DNA of 64,000 nt from Sva-07 sp963698565 (GTDB taxonomy: Bacteria; Actinomycetota; Acidimicrobiia; Acidimicrobiales; Ilumatobacteraceae), in contig CAVORH010000036.1 of the NCBI GenBank assembly GCA_963698565.1, positions 49,403-113,402 on the forward strand, given 5' to 3'. The notes under the pieces are model-generated. The model was given only the letters and a program-made list of their open reading frames with translations, did no database searches and was not told where the DNA came from. Both the position numbers and the translations under genes were made by a program. Below are positions 51,137 to 59,731 of the stretch, one piece after another. How positions within the stretch are numbered: position 1 is the stretch's first letter; each line of letters starts with the position of its first letter.

Positions 51137-51209
51137 GAACAGTGTTCAATCTACGCACGGTGGGCTACGGGGTCAAGCGGCAATCGTCACGTTGTTCGAT
51201 CGTCGAACA
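51137..51209. promoter_or_regulatory. TetR-type operators in the divergent gap
   Basis: GAACA-G-TGTTC (51137-51147) and TGTTCGA-TCG-TCGAACA (51193-51209) are perfect palindromes sharing the GAACA and TGTTC half-sites. They lie between the epimerase-like gene and the TetR gene, one near each start. Autoregulation plus control of the divergent gene is the simplest reading. Confidence 0.65.
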
Positions 51210-51238
51210 CCATTCGAAGGAGCGCTACAGTCGCCGTC

Positions 51239-51865
51239 ATGTCCGTCTTGAGCCGCCGGGAGCAGCAGCAGCAGGCGTTGCGTCGCGACGTGCTCGACGC
51301 TGCCCTCGCGCAGCTCGACGACGGTGGCCCGTCAGCGGTCAACTGGCGGGCGCTCGCCCGCTCGGTCGGTGTCAGCCCGTCGACGCTCTACACCTACTTC
51401 GAGAGTCTCGACGCGCTGTACACCGAGCTGATCGTCGAGATCTACGCGCAGATGGCGGCGGAGGTGGCGCGAGGTGTCGACCCCGGGTCGTCGCCGGCGG
51501 TGAGGGCCCGCGCGGCGATGGAGGGGTATCGGCGCTTCGCCACACGACATTCGGCGCGATTCACGCTGGTCTTCAGCGACGTGTTGCCCGGATACGCCGC
51601 TCCAGCCGGCGGCCCGACCATCGGCGCCCAGACCGCCGTGCTGCTGCCGATGGCCGAGGCGCTCGCCGAGCTCAGCGGCGAGGACGGTGCCGACATCGAG
51701 ACCTGGTCGCCCGCGATGCGGGCTCGAGCGATCGGTGCATGGTCGCAGCTGCACGGATTCGTCAGCCTGGAAGCGAACCATCATCTCGACTGGCTCGCCG
51801 ACGTCGACGCCCTCTTCGAGGCCACCTGCGACAGCGCCCTGCGCACCGTGACGTCAGGCCGGTGA
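51239..51865 (+). CDS. TetR-family regulator
   Basis: A 208-residue regulator. The helix-turn-helix is in VNWRALARSVGVSPSTLYTYFESLDALY (about residues 37-64). A WHG-like ligand domain follows (residues 80-200, with RFTLVFSDVLPGYAAP). GAAGGAGC lies before the ATG at 51239. It is divergent from the epimerase-like gene and likely controls it through the operators at 51137-51209. The ligand is unknown. Confidence 0.9.
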   Translation: MSVLSRREQQQQALRRDVLDAALAQLDDGGPSAVNWRALARSVGVSPSTLYTYFESLDALYTELIVEIYAQMAAEVARGVDPGSSPAVRARAAMEGYRRFATRHSARFTLVFSDVLPGYAAPAGGPTIGAQTAVLLPMAEALAELSGEDGADIETWSPAMRARAIGAWSQLHGFVSLEANHHLDWLADVDALFEATCDSALRTVTSGR

Positions 51866-51871
51866 GTACAA

Positions 51872-51888
51872 CAGGGGTCTGACCCCTG
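51872..51888. terminator. Palindromic junction repeat, copy 5
   Basis: CAGGGGTC-T-GACCCCTG, a perfect 17-bp palindrome, follows the TetR stop by six bases and precedes the convergent serine hydrolase stop by six. It shares the trailing CTGAGG with copy 1. Confidence 0.7.
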
Positions 51889-51894
51889 AGGTCG

Positions 51895-53133
51895 TCAGTC
51901 GACGAGGGCCTGCTGGACCAGTTGGTTGAGCTGGGAGCGGATCGGATAGGTGCTCGACGGGAGGAGCTGGGTGAGGAACAGCGCCACGATCTCGTTCACC
52001 GGATCGACCCAGAAGATCGTGCTGGCGGCGCCACCCCACGAGTACTCGCCCTCGGCCCGCAGCACCTTGTTCGCCGCCGCGTCGAGCACCACGGAGAATC
52101 CGAGTCCGAAGCCGACGCCGTCGAAGCTCGTCTCGGCGAACAGCGGCCGGCCGTACGCCTCGAGGTCGGCGTTGCCGGGCAGATGGTTGCGGGTCATGTA
52201 GTCGACCGTGCGACTGCCGAGCAGCCGGACGCCGTCGAGTTCACCCCGGTTGAGCAACATGTGGGCGAAGCGCAGGTAGTCGGACGCCGTGCCGACCAGC
52301 CCGCCACCGCCACCGAGCATCGCCGGTGGCTTGTTGGAGGCACGCCCGAGCCCCTCGGGTGCCGGCATCGCCTCCCCGGTCGACGGGTTGCGAACGTAGA
52401 GCGTGGCGAAGCGCTCCATCGACGCGTCGGGCACGTAGAAGTCGGTGTCGGTCATGCCGAGCGGCTCGAAGATCCGGGTGCGGAAGAACTCGTCGAGCGC
52501 CATGCCGGAGACCACCTCGACCAGTCGGCCGAGCACGTCGGTCGACACCCCGTAGTTCCACTCGCTGCCGGGTTGGAACGCGAGCGGCATCTTCGCCCAC
52601 ATCTCGCAACACTCCGCGAGGGTGGCGCCTGGAGGATTGCCCCACTCGAACCCGCCGCGCCGGTAGATCGCATCGGTGACGTGGGTGTTGTGGAATCCGT
52701 ACGTGAGGCCCGACGTGTGGGTGAGCAGGTGCCACACCCGGATCGGTTCGATCTGCGGCTCGGTCACCGGCGCCAGGAACGATCCGGAGCGGTACACCCG
52801 CGTTTCCGCGAACTCCGGCAGCCACTTGGAGATCGGCGACTTGAGCTCGAGCAATCCGTCTTCGTAGAGCATCATCGCGGCGACCGACGTGATCGGCTTG
52901 GTCATCGAGAACATCCGCACGATCGTGTCGTCGGTGAACGGCGCGCCGCTCGCGATGTCGCGGTCGCCGGCGGTCGAGGAGTGCACGAGCTGACCCCTGC
53001 GGCTCACGGCGACATGCCAGCCGGCCAGCTTCTTCTGGTCGACATACCCTTGGAAGTGGCGGTCGATTCGGGCGAGCCGGTCCGGTGCGAAGCCCGCGTC
53101 AGCCGGGTCGATTTCGATCTTCAGTGCGGTCAT
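51895..53133 (-). CDS. Serine hydrolase, beta-lactamase/EstB-like
   Basis: A 412-residue protein of the class C beta-lactamase-related family. The nucleophile motif SMTK is at 76-79; the second motif is in WNYGVSTDVLG (Tyr near 194), and the third is YSWGGAAST near 366-374. No signal peptide is visible, so it is likely a cytosolic esterase rather than a beta-lactamase. The ATG at 53133 is chosen over 53202 because the fold starts soon after. It may hydrolyse esters or amides of unknown type. Confidence 0.87.
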   Translation of the reverse strand: MTALKIEIDPADAGFAPDRLARIDRHFQGYVDQKKLAGWHVAVSRRGQLVHSSTAGDRDIASGAPFTDDTIVRMFSMTKPITSVAAMMLYEDGLLELKSPISKWLPEFAETRVYRSGSFLAPVTEPQIEPIRVWHLLTHTSGLTYGFHNTHVTDAIYRRGGFEWGNPPGATLAECCEMWAKMPLAFQPGSEWNYGVSTDVLGRLVEVVSGMALDEFFRTRIFEPLGMTDTDFYVPDASMERFATLYVRNPSTGEAMPAPEGLGRASNKPPAMLGGGGGLVGTASDYLRFAHMLLNRGELDGVRLLGSRTVDYMTRNHLPGNADLEAYGRPLFAETSFDGVGFGLGFSVVLDAAANKVLRAEGEYSWGGAASTIFWVDPVNEIVALFLTQLLPSSTYPIRSQLNQLVQQALVD

Positions 53134-53215
53134 CGGGCGAGCTTGCCGCATCGCTCGCCTCGCCGACGAGCCGACTGTCCCCGAGCGATCGTTGGTCGCC
53201 ATCTACGGTGGCCCC

Positions 53216-53686
53216 ATGAGCGACATGCCACCGCCACCATCCGACCCGGGCAGCGTTCCGCCGCCGCCGGCGGCATCACCACCGCCTCCGCCGATCGCGG
53301 GCTCGGCAGCGGGAACCCTCGGTCCCGTCGGAAAGCCTCGTTCGGCGTTCCTCGTGATCCTGTTGACGATCGTCACGTTCGGGATCTGGACGATCGTCTG
53401 GTCGTACCAGAACGGCGAGGAACTCAAACAGCACGCCCGCACCGGGTTGGGTGGCGTCGCGTACCTGTTCATCACGCTGCTCATCTCACCGGTGACGATG
53501 TTCCTGATGGCGTCGGAGGTCGAGCAGCTCTACCGTCGTGAGGGCAGGGAACCGCCGATCACCACGATCTGGGGCCTGTGGTTCCTGCTCCCGATCATCG
53601 GCAACTTCATCTGGTACTTGCGCATCCAGCGTTCGATCAACGAGTACTGGACCGCTCACGGATCGACCGTGTCGCCCGGCCTCTGA
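53216..53686 (+). CDS. DUF4234-type small membrane protein
   Basis: A 156-residue protein. A Pro-rich head (about residues 4-30) leads to two membrane regions with KPRSAFLVILLTIVTFGIWTIVW and PITTIWGLWFLLPIIGNFIW. The FGIWTIVWSYQNGEEL pattern matches DUF4234 proteins. The function is unknown; similar Pro-rich heads in this window occur in the OmpA-domain protein. The ATG at 53216 removes an unneeded upstream extension. Confidence 0.75.
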   Translation: MSDMPPPPSDPGSVPPPPAASPPPPPIAGSAAGTLGPVGKPRSAFLVILLTIVTFGIWTIVWSYQNGEELKQHARTGLGGVAYLFITLLISPVTMFLMASEVEQLYRREGREPPITTIWGLWFLLPIIGNFIWYLRIQRSINEYWTAHGSTVSPGL

Positions 53687-53689
53687 CGA

Positions 53690-54142
53690 TCACTTCGCGA
53701 GGGCGGCGAGCAGGTTCGTCGGGGTGTCCTTGGGGCTGATCTTCGGCCAGGCCTCGATCACCTTGCCCGCTTCGTCGACGAGGAAGGCCGAACGTTGGAC
53801 ACCCATCGACTTCTTTCCGTACATGTTCTTCTCGACCCACACGCCGTACTTCTCGGCGACGGTGTGATCGGCGTCGGACAGCAGCGGGAACCCGAGTTGG
53901 TGCTTCTCGTCGAACTTCGCGAGCTTGGCCGGAGCGTCGGTGCTGATGCCGACGATGACCGTGTCGCCGATGTCGTGGGCGATGTCGCGCAAGCCGCACG
54001 CCTGGGTGGTACAGCCAGGCGTGTCGGCTCGGGGATAGAAGTACACGAGCACCTTGCGGCCCTTCAGCGACGACAGCCGCACCTTGGTGCCGTGTTGATT
54101 CGGGAGGTTGAAAGCGGGGGCTCGGTCACCGGTGGCGGGCAT
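53690..54142 (-). CDS. bcp: Thiol peroxidase (peroxiredoxin, BCP/PrxQ type)
   Basis: A 150-residue atypical two-Cys peroxiredoxin. The peroxidatic Cys44 and resolving Cys49 lie in ADTPGCTTQACGL, and the YFYPRAD strand carries conserved Tyr and Arg. It reduces H2O2 and organic peroxides using thioredoxin. Its stop is three bases from the end of the convergent DUF4234 gene. Fe- or O2-using enzymes in the window make such defence useful, but it is a housekeeping gene in most actinobacteria. Confidence 0.93.
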   Translation of the reverse strand: MPATGDRAPAFNLPNQHGTKVRLSSLKGRKVLVYFYPRADTPGCTTQACGLRDIAHDIGDTVIVGISTDAPAKLAKFDEKHQLGFPLLSDADHTVAEKYGVWVEKNMYGKKSMGVQRSAFLVDEAGKVIEAWPKISPKDTPTNLLAALAK

Positions 54143-54170
54143 GGCGCCGATGGTAGCCAGGGCCGAACCG

Positions 54171-54566
54171 TCAGGAAATGGCGTCGAACCGGTCGGCGGT
54201 CGGTGCGCCTCGGCGTCGCTCGATCAGCATGAACACGGCGCGCCAGCCGACGATGAAGAATCCGAGGAACACCGTTGCCACGATGATGAACGAGGTCGCG
54301 GTGCCGTCGTCGAACACGAAGTGACGCAGGAGCATCCCGCCCGCCACGACGATCGCCCAGACACCGAGTCCCGTTCGCAGGTCGGTCGGCCGATGCCACG
54401 CACGGAGGACGAGCCAGGCGATGGCCAGCGCGATGAGAAACGGTGCCGCGGTGCCGACGAGGCCACCGATCCCGGGGTCTTCGTCGTGATTGCGGCGCCC
54501 GATGGCGACGAACAGTACGACGAAGAACGTGTCGAGGCCCACCGCGAGCGGCGCACGCCGATCCAT
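54171..54566 (-). CDS. DUF3054-type membrane protein
   Basis: A 131-residue protein with four membrane helices (near residues 9-22, 37-55, 68-85 and 96-112). The LDTFFVVLFVAIGRRNHDEDPG opening and AAPFLIALAIAWLVLRAWHRP block match DUF3054. ATG 54566 is preferred over 54596, eight bases from the stop of the upstream flavin reductase gene. Function unknown. Confidence 0.82.
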   Translation of the reverse strand: MDRRAPLAVGLDTFFVVLFVAIGRRNHDEDPGIGGLVGTAAPFLIALAIAWLVLRAWHRPTDLRTGLGVWAIVVAGGMLLRHFVFDDGTATSFIIVATVFLGFFIVGWRAVFMLIERRRGAPTADRFDAIS

Positions 54567-54573
54567 CAGTACC

Positions 54574-55116
54574 TCACCCCTCGGCCGCGAAGCCACCGAT
54601 GGTGCCGCGGTAGAACACCAGCGGCTGGGGTGGCAGGCCGTCGTGGTCGGCGTCGGCGTCGAGCGAGGTGACCCGCCCGAGCACGAAGTAGTGGTCGCCC
54701 ATCTCGTAGACGTGCTCGACCTCGCAGTCGATCCACGCCACCGCTCGTTCGAGCACGGGAGCGCCTGACGGCGCAGCGTGCCACTCGACTCCCTCGAAGC
54801 GGGTGGCCTCGGTCCCGCTCTTGGCGAACTTCCAGCACAGGTCGCTCTGCTTGTCGCTCAGGACATTGACGCAGAAGCTGCCCGCGTCGGCCATCAGAGC
54901 CCACGTCTCGGAGTCGACCTGAGGAAGGAATCCCACCAGCGGCGGGTCGAGCGAGACGGACGTGAACGATCCGATCGTGAAGCCGTGGGGACGGTCGCCC
55001 TCGGCCATGCCGGTGATCACCGTGACGCCGGTGGGGAAGTGGCCGAGCACGGTGCGGAAGTGCTTCGAGTCGAAGGCAACGGCGTTGGCGTCTGGAAGTG
55101 GCGTCTGATCGCTCAT
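54574..55116 (-). CDS. Flavin reductase-domain protein (HpaC/FMN-binding split barrel)
   Basis: A 180-residue FMN-binding split-barrel. Typical segments are RTVLGHFPTGVTVITGMAEG, GFTIGSFTSVSLDPPLVGFLP and GDHYFVLGRVTSL. Such proteins supply reduced flavin to monooxygenases or act as F420/FMN reductases. No partner monooxygenase is adjacent; the six-part phenol hydroxylase does not need one. Start ATG at 55116, 26 bases from the divergent formyltetrahydrofolate ligase gene. Confidence 0.87.
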   Translation of the reverse strand: MSDQTPLPDANAVAFDSKHFRTVLGHFPTGVTVITGMAEGDRPHGFTIGSFTSVSLDPPLVGFLPQVDSETWALMADAGSFCVNVLSDKQSDLCWKFAKSGTEATRFEGVEWHAAPSGAPVLERAVAWIDCEVEHVYEMGDHYFVLGRVTSLDADADHDGLPPQPLVFYRGTIGGFAAEG

Positions 55117-55142
55117 CGTCGCCCACACTACGCTCCAACCCG

Positions 55143-55637
55143 ATGGCCGACCCCACGCCGCCCGATGTGACGGAGCTCGCCGAGGCCAAGCAGGAGCTCC
55201 GCCGGCGGATGCGGGAAGTGCGCCGTTCGGTCGATGATCGCGCCGGCCGGTCCCAACGGATCTGGGCCGCGGTGACCGCCTCGACCGGCGTCGCAACGGC
55301 GCGGCGGGTCCTCGCGTTCCGTTCGCTCGCCGGTGAACCGGATGTGAGCGCGTTCGAGGCCTGGTGCGTGGCACACGGGGTCGACGTCGCCGTCCCGGAG
55401 GACGACGTCGATCCGGTGTGGCCCGACGTGGTACTCGTGCCCGGCCTTGCGTTCACGCCGGGTGGACAACGGCTCGGCCAGGGCGGCGGCTGGTACGACC
55501 GCTTCCTGATCGATGTCCGCGGCGACTGCGAGACCGTCGGCGTGTGCTTCCGTGAGCAGCTCGTCGACGAGCTCCCGACCGAGCCACACGACGTGGCGGT
55601 CGATCGCGTCGTGACCGACACGGGATTGGTGGTCTGA
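55143..55637 (+). CDS. 5-formyltetrahydrofolate cyclo-ligase
   Basis: A 164-residue protein of the 5-formyl-THF cyclo-ligase family. The C-terminal signature PGLAFTPGGQRLGQGGGWYDRFL, here quoted as FTPGGQRLGQGGGWYDRFL, carries the ATP and folate-binding residues. It converts 5-formyl-THF to 5,10-methenyl-THF. It is shorter than the typical 180-200 residues, lacking a few N-terminal residues. It is followed two bases later by the threonine dehydratase-like gene. Confidence 0.9.
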   Translation: MADPTPPDVTELAEAKQELRRRMREVRRSVDDRAGRSQRIWAAVTASTGVATARRVLAFRSLAGEPDVSAFEAWCVAHGVDVAVPEDDVDPVWPDVVLVPGLAFTPGGQRLGQGGGWYDRFLIDVRGDCETVGVCFREQLVDELPTEPHDVAVDRVVTDTGLVV

Positions 55638-55639
55638 CA

Positions 55640-56614
55640 ATGGGTGCGTTCGACCTCGACGATCTCGCTCGTGCCACCGCCATCGTCCGGCGTCACGTGC
55701 CGCCGACGCCGCAGTACGAGTGGCCACTCCTGAACGAGGTGGCCGGAAGCGCCGTGGTGGTCAAGCACGAGAACCACACCCCGGTGGGCGCCTTCAAGGT
55801 GCGCGGTGGCCTGGTCTATCTGGACCGGTTGGTGCGCGAACGTCCCCAGGTCGCCGGCGTTGTCAGCGCCACACGGGGCAACCACGGCCAGAGCCTGGCG
55901 TTCGCCGGCCGCGTGCACGGGCGTTCGGTCACGATCTTCGTGCCGCACGGCAACAGCGTCGAGAAGAACGCAGCGATGCGGGCGCTCGGCGCGCAGGTGA
56001 TCGAGTTCGGCACCGATTTCCAGGAGGCTCGGGAACGTTCGATCGAGGTGGCGACCGAGCGCGGGCTCGAGGCGGTGCCACCGTTCCATCCCGACCTCGT
56101 GCTCGGGGTGGCCACCTATGCGCGCGAGCTGTTCGACGCCGCAGGAGCACTCGACACGGTGTACGTCCCGGTCGGGATGGGGTCGGGGATCAACGCCCTG
56201 ATCGCGGTGCGCGACCTGCTCGGTCTCCACACGGAGATCGTCGGCGTCGTGAGCGAACGCGCACCGTCGACGCTGCTCTCGTTCGAGCGCGGCGAGGTGG
56301 TGGCGACCGAGTCGGCGGCGACCTTCGTCGACGGCGTCGCGACACGCTCACCGGATCCGGTGTCGATTGCCGGGATCGTCGAGGGCGCTGCGCGCATCAT
56401 CGCCGTGTCCGACGACGCCACGGCCGAGGCGATGCGGATCGTCTTCCGCACCACACACAACGTGGCGGAGTCGGCCGGGGCGATCGGGCTCGCCGGGTTG
56501 TTGTCGGAGCCCGTCGACCGCCGCGGCGAACGCAGCGCGTTCGTGCTCTGCGGCGGCAACGTCGACACCGCACAGTTCCATGCGGTGCTGGGCGGGTCCA
56601 CCCCGGTGGCCTGA
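55640..56614 (+). CDS. Threonine/serine dehydratase-like PLP enzyme
   Basis: A 324-residue fold-type II PLP enzyme. The Schiff-base Lys53 lies in PVGAFKVRGG, and the phosphate loop in VGMGSGINALIAV (near 178-190). NHGQSLAF (near 78-85) binds the substrate carboxylate. There is no C-terminal ACT domain, so it resembles catabolic threonine dehydratases or serine racemases. It would release ammonia and a 2-keto acid. Two bases separate it from the preceding folate gene. Confidence 0.88.
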   Translation: MGAFDLDDLARATAIVRRHVPPTPQYEWPLLNEVAGSAVVVKHENHTPVGAFKVRGGLVYLDRLVRERPQVAGVVSATRGNHGQSLAFAGRVHGRSVTIFVPHGNSVEKNAAMRALGAQVIEFGTDFQEARERSIEVATERGLEAVPPFHPDLVLGVATYARELFDAAGALDTVYVPVGMGSGINALIAVRDLLGLHTEIVGVVSERAPSTLLSFERGEVVATESAATFVDGVATRSPDPVSIAGIVEGAARIIAVSDDATAEAMRIVFRTTHNVAESAGAIGLAGLLSEPVDRRGERSAFVLCGGNVDTAQFHAVLGGSTPVA

Positions 56615-56636
56615 GCCGTCTGCCAGACTCCGCCCC

Positions 56637-57365
56637 ATGCGACACCCCCATTCCTTCGCTGGAGTGATCGCCCTGCTCGCGCTCGTGGCCGTCGCGGTCG
56701 GGTGCGGCGACGACGAGGCCGCCTCGGTGCCATCCGATGCGTCGGCCGTACCCGCGGCTCCAACCACGGAGAACGCGGTTCCAACCACGGGGAACGCAGT
56801 GCCTGCGACGGTGGCGTCCACGACGCCGGCGCCCACGACGGCTCCAGCGGCGACCGATCCCCCGGTGGCCGCCGCTCCGGCGTCGACCGCGGCGCCGGCC
56901 GAGCCCGCCGACGACGGATCGTGCCTCGTCGGCGACTGGGTGGTGACCGAAGCGCAGATGGACGCCTTCTACGACGGTCTGATGACGACGGTCGAGGCGC
57001 CGCTCACGATCGACACCGTCGGGAGTGCCCCACTCAGCTTTCGCTCCGACGGCACCTACGAGTGGGCGCCGGCGTTCGACCTGACCGTCGAGGCTGCCGG
57101 ACAGGTGGGTGTCGGTGTCGTGTCCGGATCGATCACCGGGAAGTGGTCGGCGGCCGACGGCGTCGTGACGTCGACGTCGGATCTCAACGACGTCATGGTC
57201 TCGGTCACCGTGGCTGGGGTGACGTTCAGTGGCAGTGACCTGGCGAACGGCGTGCTCAACCGCTCGCCGGTCAGCGGCGTCACCTACTCGTGTGCGGGAC
57301 CGGTGCTCGACTTCCAGACCGCCGACCCGGGCGTCACGGTTCCGATCACACTCACGCCGCGCTGA
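56637..57365 (+). CDS. Lipoprotein of unknown function
   Basis: A 242-residue secreted protein. The signal peptide ends in a lipobox (VAVAVGCGDD, Cys23), followed by a Pro/Thr/Ala-rich linker (residues 30-95), and a C-terminal domain with paired segments LSFRSDGTYEWAPAFDL and GKWSAADGVVTSTSD that resemble a lipocalin-like or META-like beta barrel. Cys at 98 and near 227 may form a disulfide. Not recognised as a named family. It is anchored outside the cell. Confidence 0.75.
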   Translation: MRHPHSFAGVIALLALVAVAVGCGDDEAASVPSDASAVPAAPTTENAVPTTGNAVPATVASTTPAPTTAPAATDPPVAAAPASTAAPAEPADDGSCLVGDWVVTEAQMDAFYDGLMTTVEAPLTIDTVGSAPLSFRSDGTYEWAPAFDLTVEAAGQVGVGVVSGSITGKWSAADGVVTSTSDLNDVMVSVTVAGVTFSGSDLANGVLNRSPVSGVTYSCAGPVLDFQTADPGVTVPITLTPR

Positions 57366-57401
57366 GCGCAGCTGCCGACGCGTTCGTTCCCGGTTGACGC
57401 C

Positions 57402-58265
57402 TCACCCGCGTCGCAGCGACTCGGCGAGATCGTCGAGGGCGGGATCGTGGACCGAGCCGGCGCGGGTGGCGAGCACGAGCGGGCGAGTGGTGAGCTTGCG
57501 CACCCGCCGCAGCGGTCGGTCGCCGTGCTCGGCCTGCGAGGTCGGCAGCACCGTCCAGCCGACACCCAGCTGGACCATCTCCCGCAGGACGTCGGGCTGA
57601 TGGCTCTCGGCGACCACGTCGAGCGGGGCACCGAGCAGTCGCAGCTGTTCGACGACGAGCGAACGAGTGTGTGAGCCGGCCGGGAACAGCACCCACGGCC
57701 CCCAGGTGGTCGGTGGCCCCGGTCGGCGATCGGGCGGCCCGTAGACGGCGAGGTCCTCGGTGAGGAGTGCGACGGCGTCGATCCCGCTCACGGGCGTCGG
57801 CGGGTCGACGCAGACGACGAGGTCGAGTTCTCCGGCAACGAGGAGTTCGAGGAGTTCGGCCGACGGGGCGACGCGCAGGCGCAGGTCGACGTCGGGGTGC
57901 TCCGACCGGTAGCGACGCAACTGATCCGGGTGGTGGATGACGGCGGCGGCGTCGATCATGCCCAGACGGATCGCGCCGCTGTGTCCTGTGCGCAGGCGGT
58001 CCGCCCAGTCGGCCAGGTCGTGGGTGAGCCCGAGCACCTGGCGTGCGTGCGCGACGACGGGCGACGCGCCAGGTCGCACGGTCCGCCGTCGGCCGTCGCG
58101 GTCGAACAGTGCCACACCGACGCGACGTTCGAGTTCGGCCAGGCCCTGCGACAACGCCGATGCGCTGACGCCGACGCGGGCGGCGGCCACGGCCCACGTC
58201 GGCTCCTCGGCCACCGCCACGAGATACTCGAGCTGGCGGATCGAGAGGTCCGGAAGTGGTCGCAC
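57402..58265 (-). CDS. LysR-family regulator
   Basis: A 287-residue LysR protein. The helix-turn-helix is in LSIRQLEYLVAVAEEPTWAVAAARVGVSASALSQGLAELERR, quoted in part as AAARVGVSASALSQGLAELE (about residues 27-46). An effector domain follows (about 92-285) with the typical GELDLVVCV strand. It is divergent from the inositol-phosphate synthase gene with 69 bases between, where TTCAG (58279) and CTGAA (58309) form an inverted pair. It may regulate that gene. Confidence 0.9.
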   Translation of the reverse strand: MRPLPDLSIRQLEYLVAVAEEPTWAVAAARVGVSASALSQGLAELERRVGVALFDRDGRRRTVRPGASPVVAHARQVLGLTHDLADWADRLRTGHSGAIRLGMIDAAAVIHHPDQLRRYRSEHPDVDLRLRVAPSAELLELLVAGELDLVVCVDPPTPVSGIDAVALLTEDLAVYGPPDRRPGPPTTWGPWVLFPAGSHTRSLVVEQLRLLGAPLDVVAESHQPDVLREMVQLGVGWTVLPTSQAEHGDRPLRRVRKLTTRPLVLATRAGSVHDPALDDLAESLRRG

Positions 58266-58334
58266 CGGCGCAGGATACTTCAGATTTGCTTCACAGACCG
58301 TGCTTGAACTGAATCATCGCTTATCGTCGATGGG

Positions 58335-59636
58335 ATGACTGCACGACAGATCGCTCCCGCCACCGGCAAGCTCGGTGTCCTCACTCCCGGCATGGGCGCT
58401 GTTGCGTCCACCTTCATCGCCGGCGTCATCTCAGCTCGCAAGGGACTGCACCCGCCGATCGGCTCGATCAGCCAGATGGCGCACATCCGCCTCGGCACGA
58501 AGGAGGAGAACCGCAACCCGATGATCCGCGAGTTCGTGCCCCTGGCCGGCCTCGACGACATCGTGTTCGGCGGCTGGGATCCGATCTCGCCGAACGCGCT
58601 CGAAGCGGCTCGTACCGCCGGCGTGCTCAACAGCGAGGACCTCGCCACGATCTCGAGCGAGCTCGAAGCGATCGTCCCGATGGAGGCCGTGTTCGATCAG
58701 CGCTGGGTGTCGCGTCTGGAGGGTGTCCGCGTCAAGGACATCGCCAACAAGTGGGACCAGGCGATGGCCGTCATGGACGACATCGCCAACTTCAAGGCGA
58801 CCAACGGCTGTGACCGCCTCGTGATGGTGTGGTGCGGCTCGACCGAGGCCTACCAGGAAGCCTCTGACGTACACGCCACCGTCGAGTCGTTCGAGCAGGG
58901 TCTGCGCGACAACGACCCGAACATCTCGCCGAGCCAGATCTACGTGTACGCCGCGCTGCAGTCCGACGTGCCGTACGCGAACGGTGCGCCGAACCTGTCG
59001 GTCGACCTGCCCTGCATGATCGAGCTGTCGAAGACCCGCAACGTCCCGATCGCCGGCAAGGACTTCAAGACCGGCCAGACCTGGATGAAGACGCTGCTCG
59101 CCCCCGGCATCAAGGCGCGCATGCTCGGCCTGCGTGGTTGGTACTCGACCAACATCCTCGGCAACCGTGACGGCGAGGTGCTCGACGATCCGGAGAACTT
59201 CAAGAGCAAGGAGGTCTCCAAGCTCGGTGTGCTCGACGGCATCCTGCAGCCGGAGGTGTATCCCGACCTCTACGGCAACATCGATCACGTCGTGCGGATC
59301 AACTACTACCCGCCCCGCGGCGACAACAAGGAGGGCTGGGACAACATCGACATCTTCGGTTGGCTCGGCTACCCGATGCAGATCAAGGTCGACTTCCTGT
59401 GCCGCGACTCGATCCTGGCGGCACCGATCGTGCTCGACCTCGCGCTCTTCATGGACCTCGCGCACCGCGCCGGTGAGTCGGGTGTGCAGGAGTGGCTCAG
59501 CTTCTACCTCAAGGCGCCGCAGGCGGCCGGCGAGAGTGCTGCCGAGAGCGATCTGTTCATCCAGCAGACCAAGCTGAAGAACACCCTGCGCGAGTGGATG
59601 GGCGAGCAGCCCGTCACCCACTCCGAAGCCGGCTGA
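58335..59636 (+). CDS. ino1: Inositol-3-phosphate synthase
   Basis: A 433-residue NAD-dependent synthase that turns glucose 6-phosphate into myo-inositol 3-phosphate. Motifs are the N-terminal LGVLTPGMGAVASTF, KTGQTWMKTLLAPG, the signature STNILGNRDGEVL and NYYPPRGDNKEGWDNIDI. Actinobacteria need it for phosphatidylinositol and, often, mycothiol. Upstream lies a divergent LysR gene, and downstream a 52-bp palindrome before folD. Confidence 0.93.
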   Translation: MTARQIAPATGKLGVLTPGMGAVASTFIAGVISARKGLHPPIGSISQMAHIRLGTKEENRNPMIREFVPLAGLDDIVFGGWDPISPNALEAARTAGVLNSEDLATISSELEAIVPMEAVFDQRWVSRLEGVRVKDIANKWDQAMAVMDDIANFKATNGCDRLVMVWCGSTEAYQEASDVHATVESFEQGLRDNDPNISPSQIYVYAALQSDVPYANGAPNLSVDLPCMIELSKTRNVPIAGKDFKTGQTWMKTLLAPGIKARMLGLRGWYSTNILGNRDGEVLDDPENFKSKEVSKLGVLDGILQPEVYPDLYGNIDHVVRINYYPPRGDNKEGWDNIDIFGWLGYPMQIKVDFLCRDSILAAPIVLDLALFMDLAHRAGESGVQEWLSFYLKAPQAAGESAAESDLFIQQTKLKNTLREWMGEQPVTHSEAG

Positions 59637-59645
59637 CGTTCGTCC

Positions 59646-59697
59646 CGTTTGCGTCGCGTTCTCGGTGGACCGTCCCACCGGAATCGTGACGCAAACG
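59646..59697. repeat. 52-bp palindromic element, copy C
   Basis: This element has the same 9-base ends (CGTTTGCGT / ACGCAAACG) and core GGTGGACCGTCCCACC as the others, with different spacer bases. It lies between the inositol synthase stop and the folD start, both on the plus strand. Confidence 0.85.
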
Positions 59698-59731
59698 GAA
59701 CGGTCGGGGTGCATCCCATACAGTCGTCGAC

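Noticed and set aside
51895..53133. Beta-lactamase (antibiotic resistance) call
   Set aside because: The SMTK and WGG motifs fit the family, but no export signal is present, and many relatives are esterases.
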